Shown here: positions 36,533 through 48,866 of the stretch, one piece after another
Position numbering within the stretch: the first letter of the stretch is position 1
How the letters are laid out: every line of letters starts with the position of its first letter
Program-made: the position numbers and the translations under genes
Assembly (NCBI RefSeq): GCF_000203795.2
Contig: NW_006281099.1
Location: 3,746,532 to 3,810,531, forward strand
From: Batrachochytrium dendrobatidis JAM81
Taxonomy: Eukaryota > Chytridiomycota > Chytridiomycetes > Rhizophydiales
DNA: 64,000 nucleotides
Direction of reading: 5' to 3'
Notes under the pieces: generated by a model
What the model was told of the DNA's origin: nothing
Databases searched by the model: none
Seen by the model: the letters and a program-made list of their open reading frames with translations, nothing else

Positions 36533-39500
36533 TTATAGAAAGGGTGCCCATCCAATATACATTTGGCTAAGATTTTTGGTGCTTGTAGCTTCAGAAATGA
36601 GTTCATGAACTTGCCCTTCGATACTAAGCGACAGCCCTGCATTCACATTACTTACGTGTCCACGTAGTTTGCGACTAATACCTTGAAGAATATATCTCGC
36701 CTTTTCATTCTCATGCTCACCAGGCTCTTCCCGAAGCGCACCCCTGCCTCGTGTTTTGCTCCATTCGCAAAGCGGATCGTGAAGAAATGTCTCGAGAATT
36801 GTTGTTAAAAATTCACGGCTATCTTGAAGAACTTTGAGAGTAAGCTCACAAGATTTACGGAATACACCTAAACTCGGGTTTATCCATACCAAACATTTTC
36901 AATATTCAAGTGTTAGAATTGTAAACATCAGCATGGCTGTCCATTCGGAACTTGGTGTAAATAATACTGCTTGCCTTCTGTACCACTTAGTCCAAATGCA
37001 TCAACCATGTTGTGAGTAAGACGAAAAGGAACACGTTCTGGCTTTTCAAACTCTAATCCCTTTCCAAATAGGCAGTTGAGGTCGACATGTAAGCAGGCAC
37101 CCGTTAACTCGTCAAACAAAATATTTTCGCCATGCCGGTCTCCCAGTCTAACCAAGTATTTGCATATGATTATTATTCCAACATACCATGCAGCAGTTAA
37201 AGTTAGCTGTTTACAAAAAAACACTGCAAACTATTATCCAAGACATCCATCACACTAACCCAACAATGTGTCCAACCATGGACATTACGGCTGTAGTTGT
37301 AGAGTAAGTGAGTCGACTTGCAAGCCATTTTGAGGGTTCCGGAAACGTTTCCAAAAACCATTCGTGGAAAATAGGCGGATGCTTTGGAATAATTATGGTT
37401 CGAAAAATTTCTTCTTGCGACGGTGTCTTTCTTTCCATGAGCTGCTTAATTTCATTATGCTGCCATAGTTTGATGAGTGAGTTTGAACCCCATATGCAAT
37501 CAAAAGTTTAATCAATACAACATGGGTTAAAAACGGTTCTAAATCATCAGAAAACGTTTACAAAAAAGATGGAAATGATTCAACCTACATGAACGTAAAG
37601 GTTTTTGGCTTTGTAAGATGAAATCAAAATGTGTCTATATCCAGACACGTTATTCACCCATTCAATAATACCGCACTCTTCGTTAAGCGGCACAACAGCA
37701 TACGTTCGAATATCTACGTATAAATATATAGCATAAGTAGCTGCCATGTACAAGGTAATACTTGAACCAATAATTAAACTTACAAAGACCCCGTTTTCGT
37801 GAATCTGGATCTTTTTTCAGCAATCGATTAATCATCGAGTTAAATTCCATCAATCGCGAATCTTTTCTCAAATCATCTACTGGCTTGCACAAAAATATGT
37901 AGTCTTTGCCATCTGATCCCTTCATTGTGATTTTCCTGGGTCGTTGGAGAGAGGACATGACTTCAATTTCGTCATGGAATCCTTGAATGGTTGGCAAGTC
38001 GTTTGGAAATGGATTGTGCGATGCAGCTGATTGATTTGAAGTAGAAAGCATAGCATTCATACTTGATTGAAGCGGAATGATCATGCTAAGCGGAGTCATG
38101 CGTTGTAATGTTCTAAAATCTTTGGACATGCTAATGGACGAGACATCACGAGGAATGGCAAAGTTGCACAAATGCAGTAGTTGATCCGTCAACTTTTGTG
38201 CTTCCTATATGTGTTTACAAACATGGTGTTTAGCGAAAATAAAGCCTAAGCTTGGATTGCAAGTCATGATGAACAGTGATACTGACCATGACCAAGCTCT
38301 CAATATTGCACCCACTTGGATTTTGAGCATTTGCCTCGTTCTAGATACATGCATACGTAGGTTAATATACAAGATAAGATATGGTGTTATTGAGATTAAT
38401 TTTGTAATATACCTTGAGCTTTGAAAAAATTGAAGTAACTCGTCGAACACGACTCTTTACTGTACTTTTTCCAACAGCCATAAGATGCCACAGTGTTTGT
38501 TGAGGGAATACTCGCATTACATTTACAATAATAGCCTCAATGACTTGCTGAACCTGTTGATTCTTATGTGAGATACGTGACACGAGCTGAGGCATGGCAG
38601 TTAAAAACTGATATGTTGGAAGAGTGGTGCACAATCTGCGCATGTGTTGGTTAAGCGCTTCGTATTTTTTTATTCGTTCATCATCGCTACACATTTCATA
38701 TTATTGGCGCAAGGGTTCAATAAATATTTAAATATATGTATACAATCAAAACAAACTGAAACTCTAAGAGGCAAATACTTACGGCGGAAGCTCTAAAACC
38801 AAGTTACCACAATCTAACCAAAGTGTCAATAATCTCGGCATGGTCTGATACATGTATTTGGTACCATAGCTAATGGCTTTGATATACTGCTTGAAGCAAA
38901 TCAAAGAAATTTGTAGAGTTTGAAGTGCGCTATAGTTATAGAATAGTCAGTATTAATTAGAAACAGCAGCTTGTCAGTTTAATTTGCAGGTATAATCTAA
39001 AAACTAGATTAATACAGTTGGACGTACAGTTGTGGAGGCTTTGCTTTGGATCCAAATCCAAATTTTTCAGTTTCGCCTTCACGCAATCGATTGTAAAACC
39101 TTCCTAAATAGTATGCACACTTTTCCCATCTAAGTCATGGCAAACAACCAGATAAGTGAGTTTGATTGACAGCATTTAAATAAAAACAATATAGTATCAG
39201 TGCTTACTGAGGAAACTCTTTTGATATTTGCTGATAAGCACAAATTATTCCATTACTCATAAGTCCACTTGTTTCTTCAATCCATCGGTTGAGCAGAAGC
39301 CCAGTCTAGACATAGTTTTGTCATATATTAAAAACATGACCAGTATAATAAAACTAATCGCGACACGCAAGCATATTTCGATTACAGATATAATGATATA
39401 CCTTGGCACGCAAATAGTTGTTTGGCTGAATCTCTTGAACAGTGCCTTTGATTCCTACAGCGCTGATGGTACGCATTTGACTCTGGGACACACCAGGAAA

Positions 39501-42500
39501 ACTCACGGGGTTCGATAAACTACCTCCATCAGTATGATCCTTCTCTCTTGCTCTTTCAAGCTCCCAAATTGCTTGGTGACGCTGACCAAACGTCCATAGC
39601 AACTTTGCTTGTTCGACAATCACTTGGGGAACTTTAAAATGCATTGCATGCAAGGTTGCACCGTATGCGGTTTGAAAGTATCCTGCTTTACGTGCATCTT
39701 TGGCTGTTTGGAGCCATAGCTGACCGTTTTCTTTTGATATATACTCACTCAGTGGTTCAAGTTGAGATGTGTACATCATGGATTCAACTATGCTATAGAT
39801 ATAACAAGGAATGTTATACCCCAATATGAATTAGTATGCACAATTTAAACTGAAAACTTGCTACATATCAATGTTTTCGTATCAAATAACAGTCTCACCT
39901 CAACAGCACCCGACGAAGGCTCAAAATAGGCTCACGTTGACGATACGATGGAAAGGTAATCTTCAATCGCATGTCCCAGGATTGAAATAGTTTTGAAATA
40001 TCTACCATTTGGGTATTTGCATCATTGCTGGAATTTTTTATAAATGAATACATAGTTTCAAGCTCATTCAGCATAGAAAGCTGAAGAACCGAATCATATC
40101 CACGTTGATAAGATTCCATACTTGCCGCAGCAATAAATGCCGTCATGCTCGCACGAGCTTGAGAAAGCAGATCTGCTACGGTGTCGTCCTGACGTGAATT
40201 GATCGATAAAAGAAGCTGTCCAATGTAGGTTTGAAACCCAGGTTTATGTGGAAGGGAAAGAAATCGCTCCAATAAAGGCCAATCGCCCAAACGCCAAGCA
40301 GCTTCAATCCCTTGAGTATGTAATGCATGCATATCTTTTGGGTTACGCTCCAATATACCGTTAATATGCGTTAGTAATGTTTCATAATGGCCAAGGTGCT
40401 GTAAGCACCGTAGCAAGCCTAGTTGATAGTCCTGATTTTCTGGATCAATCTGTAGTGCTAATTCGTAGCATGTTTGTGCGTCGGCCCATCTTCCAACATT
40501 TTCGTGAGTAAGAATCTGCTGATCAAGTGTAGGCGACAACACCAACGTGGAAATCCCTTGTAGACTGTCTGGATCTTCCAACTGAGCGTAAATACGCTGA
40601 AGCTCGGCATAGGCCGACTGCATTTCTACAATCGCGCTCGAGTTGCGAATCACTCTCACATGCTGCTCGTAATGCATTAATGCACGTGCATAGGCGTTAC
40701 ATCCGAGCGATGCCTGAGCAGTAACAACCTGTGGGATCTGAGCCAACCAATCCTCTACAATAGCAATTTGCGACTCCAACTCTTCCAGTAAGCTCAGGCT
40801 CATTGCCGATCTTGCTTTTCGCGCAACCAAGTTGCGTTGCTTGGCCAAATGAATACGTTTCAATCGAATCCATTTTGTTAAATGATCAATTAGTTTGAAT
40901 ACCACCTGAACACATAAACGATATTTTTCTGACTGAACAGGAACAGACTCGTCCCTTAGCACAGCTAGAATCTCACATAGCATATCGTTGGAATTCAGTC
41001 GATGCTTGGATAACAAGACATTGAGCACAGCATGAGGAAGAAGTAGCTGGGCCAAATTTATTTCACCCTCGTGGATTAAATTGCTGAACATTTGAAACAC
41101 GATGCGTAAATAGTCGGGCTGCATTTTACTAAACGTGTCCAACGAAAACATTTCAATCCATTCACGAACATCAGTGCACTTGGCAAAGATTGGGTATACA
41201 CAGGGCGGAAGTAAAGGTGGAACAGCAGAGTATTTAGCACCCACAAGTGGCTGAATTGTATTTATGATTGATTTGGGAAATCTTGACCATCTCTGTTGCA
41301 AGTAGTCTCGATGCTCCATCTCTTTAGGATTCTCTGATGGTCCAATTCGTGGTTTTCCAAAATCAATCGTTTGAAACACATCAGGAGTAAACCCACAGTA
41401 GGTAAGAAGCTCTTGGATTGTGAATGCCAAGTATCCTTGTATTTTTGTACTATGAGTTGCACGAAAACTTGGAGCCAGTTGCTTTTCAATCAAACTACAT
41501 ACAAATACAATAGCGTCGTTCTTTGATACGATATCCCACTTGGGTCCAAAATGACCATCAGCCTCAAGCACTACGTTAATGGTAGTGGGATCAGGTGCTC
41601 CAATAACTCCCAAGCATTCGCAGCACAAACTGGAAATATTTGGGGTAGATGAGTTGTAGATACGACAGGTCTCAAACAATTGTTGAATGATCTGAGGAAG
41701 CAGAGGATTGGTACGTTCATCCAAAATTGATGCATTAATCGATAGGCTGTGTTCAGAAAGTAGACTCAATAGTCTTTCAAGTGCATGCTGAACAACAATG
41801 GCGTTTTCATTGGAAAGACTCGACGCTGCAAGCCACATTTGTGTCCAGATATCTGTCTGACTTCTGTGTTCTTGAACAAGATTATACACACGAGTCCATT
41901 CCTGTCGTTTCGGGATTGTTCCAATAAGATTTCCAATAAGACTTGCTCCATGCGATGAATCGATAAGCGCAAATGTAAATAAATTGACCATAAGTTCACG
42001 CTGTGGTGTACTACAGGCAGATTCGATTTGCAATAAAATCACTGCGGCTTGACCAAAAATACTAGCTAGTTCTTGTGAATTTAGCTGGCGAAAAAGCATA
42101 TTCCAGCAATGCAATGTTTCTGTGTATAAAATAGTACTCTCAAGTGCAGATTGCAGCACACCGACAACCTGAGGTACAAAAGAAGAAATGGCAGGTCCGC
42201 ACAGTCGAATTAGCTCGCACAAACTTGCCAAACTTTTGGTTTTATAAGAAAGTGGTCGACGTTTTTCAGAAATAATGATTTCGTTGATTTTCAATATAAT
42301 AGCCAAAATAAATGTCGTCATGAATCCAGATGTAGGCTCTGATGTAGCACCAGTGTTTAAATCTGGATACAGGACAGACTCGACATATTTTAGTGACCAC
42401 AGCGCCTAATTAATTTAAAGTACACATTCAAAGCAAAGTATAAGCGAGACAGAATAAGCCAATGGCAAAGTCATACTGAAATCAGTGCATGATTTGGTTT

Positions 42501-45500
42501 TAACAATATTACCTGTATACGAAGCGATTCGTCAGTATTTCCCAACTCCATGGTGAGATTTGTAATCAATGTTAGACGACACGAAAACAAAAGCTGATGA
42601 ATCGAGGTGATTTGGTTTGTAGACATGGCATTGAATCGCTCAAGTATATTCTTATCTCCCGGTTGATAGTGCATCAACAGATATGCAATAATATCACCAC
42701 ACGACTCGATAATAATAGCCTGATGCTTGCGTTTGATGATTGATGCAATAGTTTGGATCAGCGGCAAGTCCTCGTTTAAGATGAGAGGAGGCAATGTGTA
42801 GGATAAAGTCGCAGATAAGAACTGGCCAAGTGTAACACCATTTAACTGAGCCAAGAGTTTTGAAATGATGGGGTTGGTTTTTAAATTAGCCACAGCAAAC
42901 TGACTCCATCCTTCCAAATTCTCTTGCAACAGTTCTGTCAAAGTCAATTGGTGACTTTTGGCTACATCACAAATCTCTACATAAGCTTTGGATCGCAAAA
43001 ACAAATTTGGGTTTCCAAGGTATTCTACTAGAAGAGTGAGGAGGGTGACTTGGCATTCAGATTCAAAAGCATACTTGCTTTTAGAAATGTATCCGCATAG
43101 TGTGATAAATGAGTCCCCAAATGTCGGAGATGTATGTGTTCTTGCTAATCTCAAAACCTGTTCGGAAAGAACAGTTATGTTTTGAATACAAATAGTCTTG
43201 TCTGGTGTTTGAGCAAAATACAAAATAACTCGGCTAGCTCGGAGACGAACGTCTTTAGCAGAGTGCGATAAAAAAGTAAGCAAAAATTCACGACACGGTG
43301 AGTTTAGCACAGAATGGTTATCGCAAGTTGAGTGCACCATAAAGTGCCCAAGCGCATCACATAAAGCAAGGATAGATTCTGTTGAATCGCGAATGGTAGA
43401 CGTGGATGCGAACTTGCACCATATGTTGATCCATTGAGCCAGTAGATCAAAAGGCATTGGGAAAGAGCAGTCCAGTTTTGAAAAAATGTTTGCAGAATAA
43501 AGGCTGCATTGACTGCATATTGAAACCGTTTTGTTGCATTCAAGGGTTCCTGAAAAAAGACAACCAAGAGATCCAAACGCCCTCAATGCCACTAAAGGGG
43601 GTTTGAATTCGTCAATAGCTTTATGAATGTTTTGTAGTACATTTGATTTATCAGAAAGGCTAAGATTAAGCGAGGCAAGAGCCGAAAACGTAATCTGCCA
43701 CGTGGTATTAAGCAATGAAGACTCGAGTATTTTTGTAAGAATCGTAATGGCTGGTGCATTCCAATAATTAAATCTACCAATGTTTCCCAAAGCCTGAATA
43801 CAATCAGTCTGTATTGAGTATAGTTCAACATCAGAAAGTATATCTGACTGAGAAACGTGCTTTAGTGACAAAACGAATTTCTGCCAGTCTGAGTGGTCTG
43901 TTTCAACCATTTCCACCAACAGTTGTGCTGCATTAGACATAAATGGCACTGTGACCAATGCAGGAAGCAACGGAAGCTGCAAAACAACCCATTCGTCACT
44001 CAATGCAATACTTTGAATCGGCAAGCAAGATACGACAATAGAAAGCGTATAATAGAATTGGCAAGTCAAAGAGCTGCTGTTTTGAAAAATCAGTTCAAGG
44101 CATTTCGAGTAAGCCTTGCAAACAAACTCGGAAAGTTTACTTTGAAAAAGCGATCCCAAGTCAAATTGCATGATGCTAATCATGTGCTTTAAAGATATCA
44201 TTGAAACATTGGCTGTATCTGAAAGCAATTGTTTTTCAAAGTCATCCCAGAGTTGAACGGCCGTTGAATTTGGAGATGCAGAGATACATTGAGTCAAAAG
44301 CGGATGGGTTAGTGGGGGTTCTTTAACTTTAGTAGTTTCGTGGTTATGTATACGCCGCCGCTTCCATCCTACGCGAACCTGTACAAATGTTTGTAATCAA
44401 GTTTTATGAGTGTAAGATTAGGCAAAACACAGCATACAAAAGACTTGACAACGAGTGTACGTACCAACGATGAGTTGTGAAATGCTGTAGATTCAGAGGT
44501 ATTTAAAAAAAGTCGTGCTTTAAGGTTATCAGATAGTCCATTAAAGCTAGTATTAACTTTTAATCTTTGTGATTTTTCAGTGTAAATTTCTTTACGTATT
44601 TCACAGAGAGTCTGCTGGAATGTTACGCTACGAAAGGACAAAAATAAGCATGGCTTGATAAGTTTGTCGATATAGTCTGATACCGCCATCCAATAAACAC
44701 CAGCTTTGACGTAGACCATAAGACAGTCACCAAGTATGTTTTGAAACTCGAGAGATCGATCCAGCACGGACTGGTCTGCGTTTTCACCCAAAAGTTTTAA
44801 TTCGGGAGTTTCGGTGATTCCAATGACAAGAAAATATGCCCATTCAATGGACTCATTTGGAAGAATAGGACAGTCATTTGTAAGCACTAGTTTTAATAGT
44901 GGAAATAAGGTCTGTATCACAAAGAGTAAACAAAATAAGATACTGTTTATCAAATAGCTAATATGAATAATTCACAGGATGAACGAGAAATTATGGCATA
45001 CCATTTGCAACGAGTGCTCAGTAAAAGACGAACTCCAACAAAGAAACTTTGATATCAACAGAAACGTTCTGTTTTGATATAAAAAGATGCTATGTGATCC
45101 TTTTCTCACCATCCACTCGATTGTATTGAGAATATGGGCAGAGAATGTTGTGAGTTGGTGCATATGTGCAAACACAATGCATGCATCTGGTTGAGCTGTA
45201 TTGGAAAAAGTAACCCACGAAAATCGAGATGCATTATATGGCTGTAGTAAAAGACACGCAGCAAGTTTTTCCGGTGACTTGAATGGAGTGGATGCATTGG
45301 ACAGTGTATCAGAAGAGGAATGAAGCTTTGGCTCAATCATAATAGCGAGATCAATCAAGGAGTTAAAACTTTGTTGAAAAACAGTAACGTCAGGATTTTT
45401 ATCGAGCACAAAATCAGAAATGTCGCTAATGGTGTCTTGAATTTCTAATACAATCTGTTGGGGCATATTGGGAATGGCCAAACACCAGATCAAAGTATGC

Positions 45501-46195
45501 AACATCCACACATCAAAATGCGCCATTGGTTTTGGTGCATTGTCAGGAACTTGAGTATCTACCAACAACATGGACATAGCAGATGGCTGAGTAGTGGCCT
45601 GAGTGTTGTTTCTATTCATTCCACTAGGTATATTCGCTCCAAAATTACGGCTGGCAGGACAGACACGATCAGTTTCTTGAGAAGCAAAAAAAGCAACTGG
45701 CAAGTGAGCCAAAGCCATCCGAACAAGTTCAAGAGATTCGCTAGCCTCAGCAGTTGGAGATCGTTTGGCTATATAATTGTAGTAAGAATCGTATTCAAAA
45801 ATGTATATTACAAGTGGTATTAATTGATCAAAGCAATACCATCAAGAGTTTAAAGACAATCTGCCATCCAACATGGATTGAAAAGTTTATAGCAAGATTT
45901 ATACAGATAAAAGGATTACCATTGGCAGGAATAATGAAACAGGAAAATAGCAAAGTAGTGATTAGCGATTGCAGAGCAATGATGTCTTGATGTAAATGTG
46001 GGTTATGTGATAAAGAGTTATGTCTAGCAATCTGATCCTTGACCTATTAATAAACATGCGACCATTGATCATTACTTGAACTATACAAGATCAGCGTTGA
46101 CAAACAGTTGAAGCGCATATACTTGCCTGTTTCAATAAAGATTCACTATGAACAGCTGGTTCAGAAGCAGAGTTGGAGAGGTGATTGCCCAGCAT
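36533..46195 (-). CDS. ATR: ATR/Mec1/Rad3 checkpoint kinase (PIKK family)
   Basis: Large multi-exon gene. Resolved exons (minus strand) are 46195-46127, 46043-45840, 45745-45120 (acceptor tentative), 45046-45002, 44911-44465, 44378-42513, 42405-39899, 39792-39402 and 39305-39208; further exons follow at about 39131-39028, 38930-38783, 38690-38415, 38204-37796 and four more down to the stop at 36533. ATR-specific landmarks are [13 protein letters not shown] after the helical N-terminal half, the FAT-region [75 protein letters not shown], the catalytic loop [15 protein letters not shown], the metal-binding [28 protein letters not shown] and a FATC end [12 protein letters not shown]. The kinase triggers S/G2 checkpoints at RPA-coated single-stranded DNA in the nucleus. 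All key kinase residues are present. Intron 1 uses a GC donor. Confidence 0.92.
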
Positions 46196-46410
46196 TGCAG
46201 TATTAGTGATGACCTGTCTAAAGTGCGAACTGTTCGGACAAATTCATTTGAATGTAGTACACGTGACTGATCACGTGCAATGCATTCAAATGAATTTTGC
46301 TCAACAAACTTGCTGTTGCACTACTGCTTAAACATGGTAATGTCATGGTTACTGCTCTAGTGCACTTCACCTCTTTCAATGCTCTGCAACTGAATTTTAA
46401 TTCTTTAGCC
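46196..46410. promoter_or_regulatory. divergent promoter region between the ATR and UPF0658 genes
   Basis: About 215 bp separates the two proposed start codons, so a shared bidirectional promoter is likely. It contains the imperfect inverted repeat acaaattcatttgaatg / cattcaaatgaattttg at 46238-46304, with a further acgtgactgatcacgtg palindrome-like core at 46260-46276. Confidence 0.45.
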
Positions 46411-48297
46411 ATGAATTATCATCAAATGTTTCATGTTTATTCCAAGGCCGATTAATCTATTGACTTGCCAGTCTAACCACCTCTACTGCACATCACTGTA
46501 GGATCAAACACCTTCATCTATTGTTACAACTCCTTATATTGCAGCAGAAAATCTTACGGGTACCGGAAGTATCTCTCGCTTAGGTCCTGCTGCTACTGGT
46601 CACAACTTCTCTTCCAACTTGATTGTGTTGTCAACGGATCCCAATGAGCTCAACCAGGGCAGGCAGGCAAGTCGTAGCAACAACGTCTCGATAGCTGACA
46701 GCGACCTTGGTCCGTTAAAATGGGTATGCTTTATGGTTTTATGATGTAATTTTGTCAAATTACCATGCATTTAACATTGGTATATATTCATTACTGGGCC
46801 CTCGTTGTTAATCGCCCTTTTAGCTTCCATCTACTCCAGTACGTACAATAATGCTTGAATTTATCCAGAGTCTATAACAATTCTCAATCTTGATTGATGG
46901 CTGAATTCAGTTTATTTGCCACTATATATGCCATTGAAATTAGTTTTTAATCTTCAGGTTGAATTTTATACTGAATTTTATTCAAATAGTACACTCGCTT
47001 AACCCTGTTTGCAGTCATGGCACAAGCAGTCCTTGTAATTGTCATGGAATCCGTTGTATATAATCAATTTACTGCATCGATTGACACGAATGAGCCCGGA
47101 CCTGCACGCGGCATCCCAGTTTATCTCGTTATCTTTCTCATGGCTCAGATCTTTCAAATTGTCTTGTGCTGGGACGCTCTGATTAAGCAGAATACAATGC
47201 AAATTGGCTCTTTTGTTGCGTTCAATCTTGCCATCTTATGCTACTCCATTTTCCAGTACGCACAGCTGATCAAAATTGCAAACTCTGACATTGGCCTGAC
47301 TGTGCCTCTTATTGTAATTCTTGTAATTGTCGCTATATTTCAATGTCTTTTTGTTTTTTTGGCCTCCAAGCTATATCATGAGTTTGGATGGACTATATTT
47401 AAGCGGATCGGTGCAGATCCATACATGCGAGGTAAGGACATCCCAAAGCCTTTATGAATTTAGATCATATCAGGAAATTGCGTTAGTATTGATTATATAT
47501 CATGCAATTACTCTGACTAAATCTTGCTATTCTTTTGGAACCATCACTCAATCAGATATGTACCGCACCTACCAAATCTTTGTGCTTCTCGTCAAAATAG
47601 ATGTATTTTTTGTTGTTGGTTTCGGCATTCAGTTTCTTGTTTTGGTTATTAAAACATCCGATCCTGAATTCGGTATCACCATTGCTGCTATTCCTATCAT
47701 GCTTTTGATACTGGCTGTTGCTGTCTATGGAGTACGTACATGATTTTACTTTCATTTAAAATAGTATATACTTTTCAGGCTGTGTAGCACTGCTAATCTT
47801 TGTGGTGTATTGCCAATGCTTGTCTAGGTCCGTAAAGAAGATAAAATAATTGTCTTTTGCTTTCTATTTGGATTGATTCTGGCTGTTGCTTATTTTATTT
47901 TCAAACTTGTTCGTATCCATACTCGTCAAGCACAATACGCGGACACAAAATATTATTTAACATTTTTTGGTAAGCTAAGCTGTGTTTTATTTAATTTGAG
48001 ATTTAGGGCTACGTTCAATCATTGCAAAGATCTAGACTGATTTTCATCAACGAATTCAACTTTAGCTGTACTGAGTTTGGCCATGGTAATTGCAACATTT
48101 ATTATTGCCATCAAATGTATTCTTAACTTTGGAAAAGGTTTGGCTTGTCATTGTAAGTATTGGGCTTTGCACTTTCTTAATTCAAGCATGCTTGCTATTA
48201 TCAGTTTGCAGATCTAACTGTTATATCTCTTGTAGTGGCAAACAAAAATAATTCAAAAGAACATTCTATTCCAGTGGAACGTTTACCTTTTGAGTAG
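46411..48297 (+). CDS. UPF0658-type Golgi multi-span membrane protein
   Basis: Exons about 46411-46434 (tentative), 46502-46723, 46824-46842, 47015-47431, 47556-47731, 47828-47969, 48066-48152 and 48236-48297. They sum to 1149 nt, giving 382 aa, and every internal join keeps frame. Exon 3 is a 19-nt microexon. A soluble N-terminus is followed by at least six hydrophobic spans (for example VYLVIFLMAQIFQIVLCW, LTVPLIVILVIVAIFQCLFV, FFVVGFGIQFLVLVI, TIAAIPIMLLILAVAVYG, VFCFLFGLILAVAYFIF). The block YQIFVLLVKIDVFFVVGFGI with DPEFGITIAAIPIMLLILAV is characteristic of fungal UPF0658 Golgi membrane proteins. Biochemical function is unknown. The start codon and donor of exon 1 are weak. Confidence 0.7.
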
Positions 48298-48417
48298 AGC
48301 ATTCCAATAATTATTACCGTTAGTTTGGCTGTGCATTAGTATTAATGAATTTTAAATATCTGATATTCTTGACGTTATTTTTATTTTGGCGACTCTGTAT
48401 TGTTATGTATACAGTCG

Positions 48418-48775
48418 TATCCACGTAAATGGAGCATTGAATAAGGAAACTAGAATACATAATAGACAGTCAATCTCATGGAATGATAACTCATCAAATC
48501 CAGCGATTAGACATAATCTGCCAGTCGTTCAACAAATAGCAATATTGCGTGTAGATCTTCATATTTCGATTCCGAAATTATGCTGATAATTTAAAATGGT
48601 TGTGGCGTGCAATTCCAGATGTTGAGAAAAGGTTGAAAATGCCGATTAAAGTTAGTTTGTAATAGAAAAGCACAAGGAATATTCAACCATTATTTATTCC
48701 AAAGCAAAATAGAGGCAGTGATTGCAAGATGAATAAACGTTGCATTTTACGTGAATATGGCTGCAAGACCATTCA
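48418..48775 (+). mobile_element. 358-bp MITE-like element, copy 1
   Basis: Nearly identical to 63434-63791 (about three mismatches seen). The ends form an imperfect inverted pair: tatccacgtaaatg at the left, and the reverse complement of the right end reads tattcacgtaaaatg. A more diverged right-end relative occurs near 52630-52695. There is no complete ORF, although about 55 codons are open in both copies. It inserted about 120 bp beyond the UPF0658 stop codon. No clear target duplication. Confidence 0.65.
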
Positions 48776-48866
48776 AATATGCTTCACAAGCAAATCATAC
48801 CTTCAAACTTTTACTAAATCCACCACGCTTTAGTTTGAACAAAACCATATACCAGTATCAGTTTTC

